Of a stretch of 64,000 bases of DNA, positions 63,603 through 64,000 are shown piece after piece. Position numbers and translations under genes: made by a program. Under the pieces are notes generated by a model, which did not search any database, had not been told where the DNA came from, and saw nothing but the letters and a program-made list of their open reading frames with translations. Location: contig NZ_CAESCM010000010.1 of NCBI RefSeq assembly GCF_903166585.1, positions 1 through 64,000 of the forward strand, written 5' to 3'. This DNA comes from Pedobacter ghigonis (GTDB lineage: Bacteria; Bacteroidota; Bacteroidia; Sphingobacteriales; Sphingobacteriaceae). Each line of letters opens with the position of its first letter. The stretch's first letter is position 1.

Positions 63603-63627
63603 AGGCAGGCGAAATACCTGCCTTTTT
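63603..63627 (+). terminator. rho-independent terminator of the VWA/AAA+ pair
   Basis: AGGCAGG (63603-63609) pairs with CCTGCCT (63617-63623), followed by TTTTT. Confidence 0.85.
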
Positions 63628-63655
63628 GTTTAATAAATTACTCAACTCACCAGAA

Positions 63656-64000
63656 ATGGGAAGATTACCTTTTATCATTGCCGCCTGCATTTTTATTATC
63701 GCTTTTGATATTTATTGTTTCAAAGCCATTACATCTGTTTTTAACAAATGGAAACCCAACACTAAAAAAGTATTTGCCATTGCATACTGGGGCTATAGCG
63801 CCTTATTGATTTTTGGCGTTTTTTGTGGCATTTACCTCAATTTGTTTCTAACCCTACGTGCAATCATTCTGGTTTCTTTCTTTTTAACAGTAGCCTGCAA
63901 ACTGGCCATGCTGCCCTTCCTCGTGCTCGATGATTTGCGCAGGTTATGGATTAAGCTAAGCAGAAAAAAAACAACCACAGCTGCACCTGTAACAGCTACA
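63656..64000 (+). CDS. membrane protein, N-terminal part only (window edge), metallophosphoesterase-like candidate
   Basis: The frame opens at an ATG at 63656 and is still open at the window edge (115 codons). Three membrane helices are visible (~5-22, ~40-62 and ~68-95), followed by LDDLRRLWIKLSRKKTTTAAPVTAT. The N-terminal arrangement is like that of membrane-anchored metallophosphoesterases of Bacteroidota, but the catalytic part lies outside the window, so this is a guess. Confidence 0.55.
   Translation, partial: MGRLPFIIAACIFIIAFDIYCFKAITSVFNKWKPNTKKVFAIAYWGYSALLIFGVFCGIYLNLFLTLRAIILVSFFLTVACKLAMLPFLVLDDLRRLWIKLSRKKTTTAAPVTAT

Overview
The window looks like a chromosomal segment from a Bacteroidota bacterium of the Sphingobacteriaceae, most likely Pedobacter or a close relative. 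The reasons are: a gldKLMN block plus a SprE/PorW-type lipoprotein (type IX secretion/gliding), an F-ATPase operon without atpD and atpC, several TAnnTTTG -7 promoter boxes with few clear Shine-Dalgarno sequences, many short lipoproteins with a CKK-type start, and intergenic repeats of a kind common in this group. I see no tRNA, rRNA, CRISPR array, prophage or complete insertion sequence.

Layout. 0.2-7.0 kb (minus): a BlaI-type repressor, two M56 (BlaR1-like) membrane proteases each fused to an N-acetylmuramoyl-L-alanine amidase-like domain (one with all catalytic residues, one without), and an outer-membrane barrel protein, packed as one operon behind a promoter that contains a perfect 13-bp inverted repeat. 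7.2-9.6 kb: DUF1345 protein, O-methyltransferase-like protein and a SirB1-type protein. 9.6-18.5 kb: chitinase, CAP-domain lipoprotein, GH16-like lipoprotein, esterase, prfB with a +1 programmed frameshift, M20 peptidase and NHL-repeat lipoprotein. 19.1-23.4 kb (plus): pgi, then a cytochrome c / YceI / DUF5777 barrel / Rieske cluster. 23.5-30.6 kb: oligopeptide-type permease, glycosyltransferase and flippase-like protein in an overlapping unit, ruvC, DUF4349, e(P4)-like phosphatase and a PKD lipoprotein, followed by a possible small RNA.

30.9-37.1 kb (minus): ATP synthase operon atpZ-(small membrane protein)-atpBEFHAG. 37.2-46.4 kb (plus): sprE/porW, PBP1A, uvrC, then a NuiA-like nuclease inhibitor next to a secreted NUC-type endonuclease. 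46.6-51.3 kb (minus): gldKLMN. 51.5-54.5 kb: hemD and DUF4271 facing hemW. 54.6-64 kb: short-chain dehydrogenase, fasciclin protein, DUF3050, cupin/JmjC protein, sugar acetyltransferase, PfkB kinase, a VWA plus MoxR-type AAA+ pair, and the start of a membrane protein cut by the window edge.

The most interesting items are the BlaI/M56-amidase operon with its catalytic and pseudo-catalytic paralogues, the adjacent nuclease-inhibitor and nuclease genes, the periplasmic redox cluster, a promoter-to-terminator orphan transcript candidate near 30.7 kb, and several families of structured or word-like intergenic repeats.
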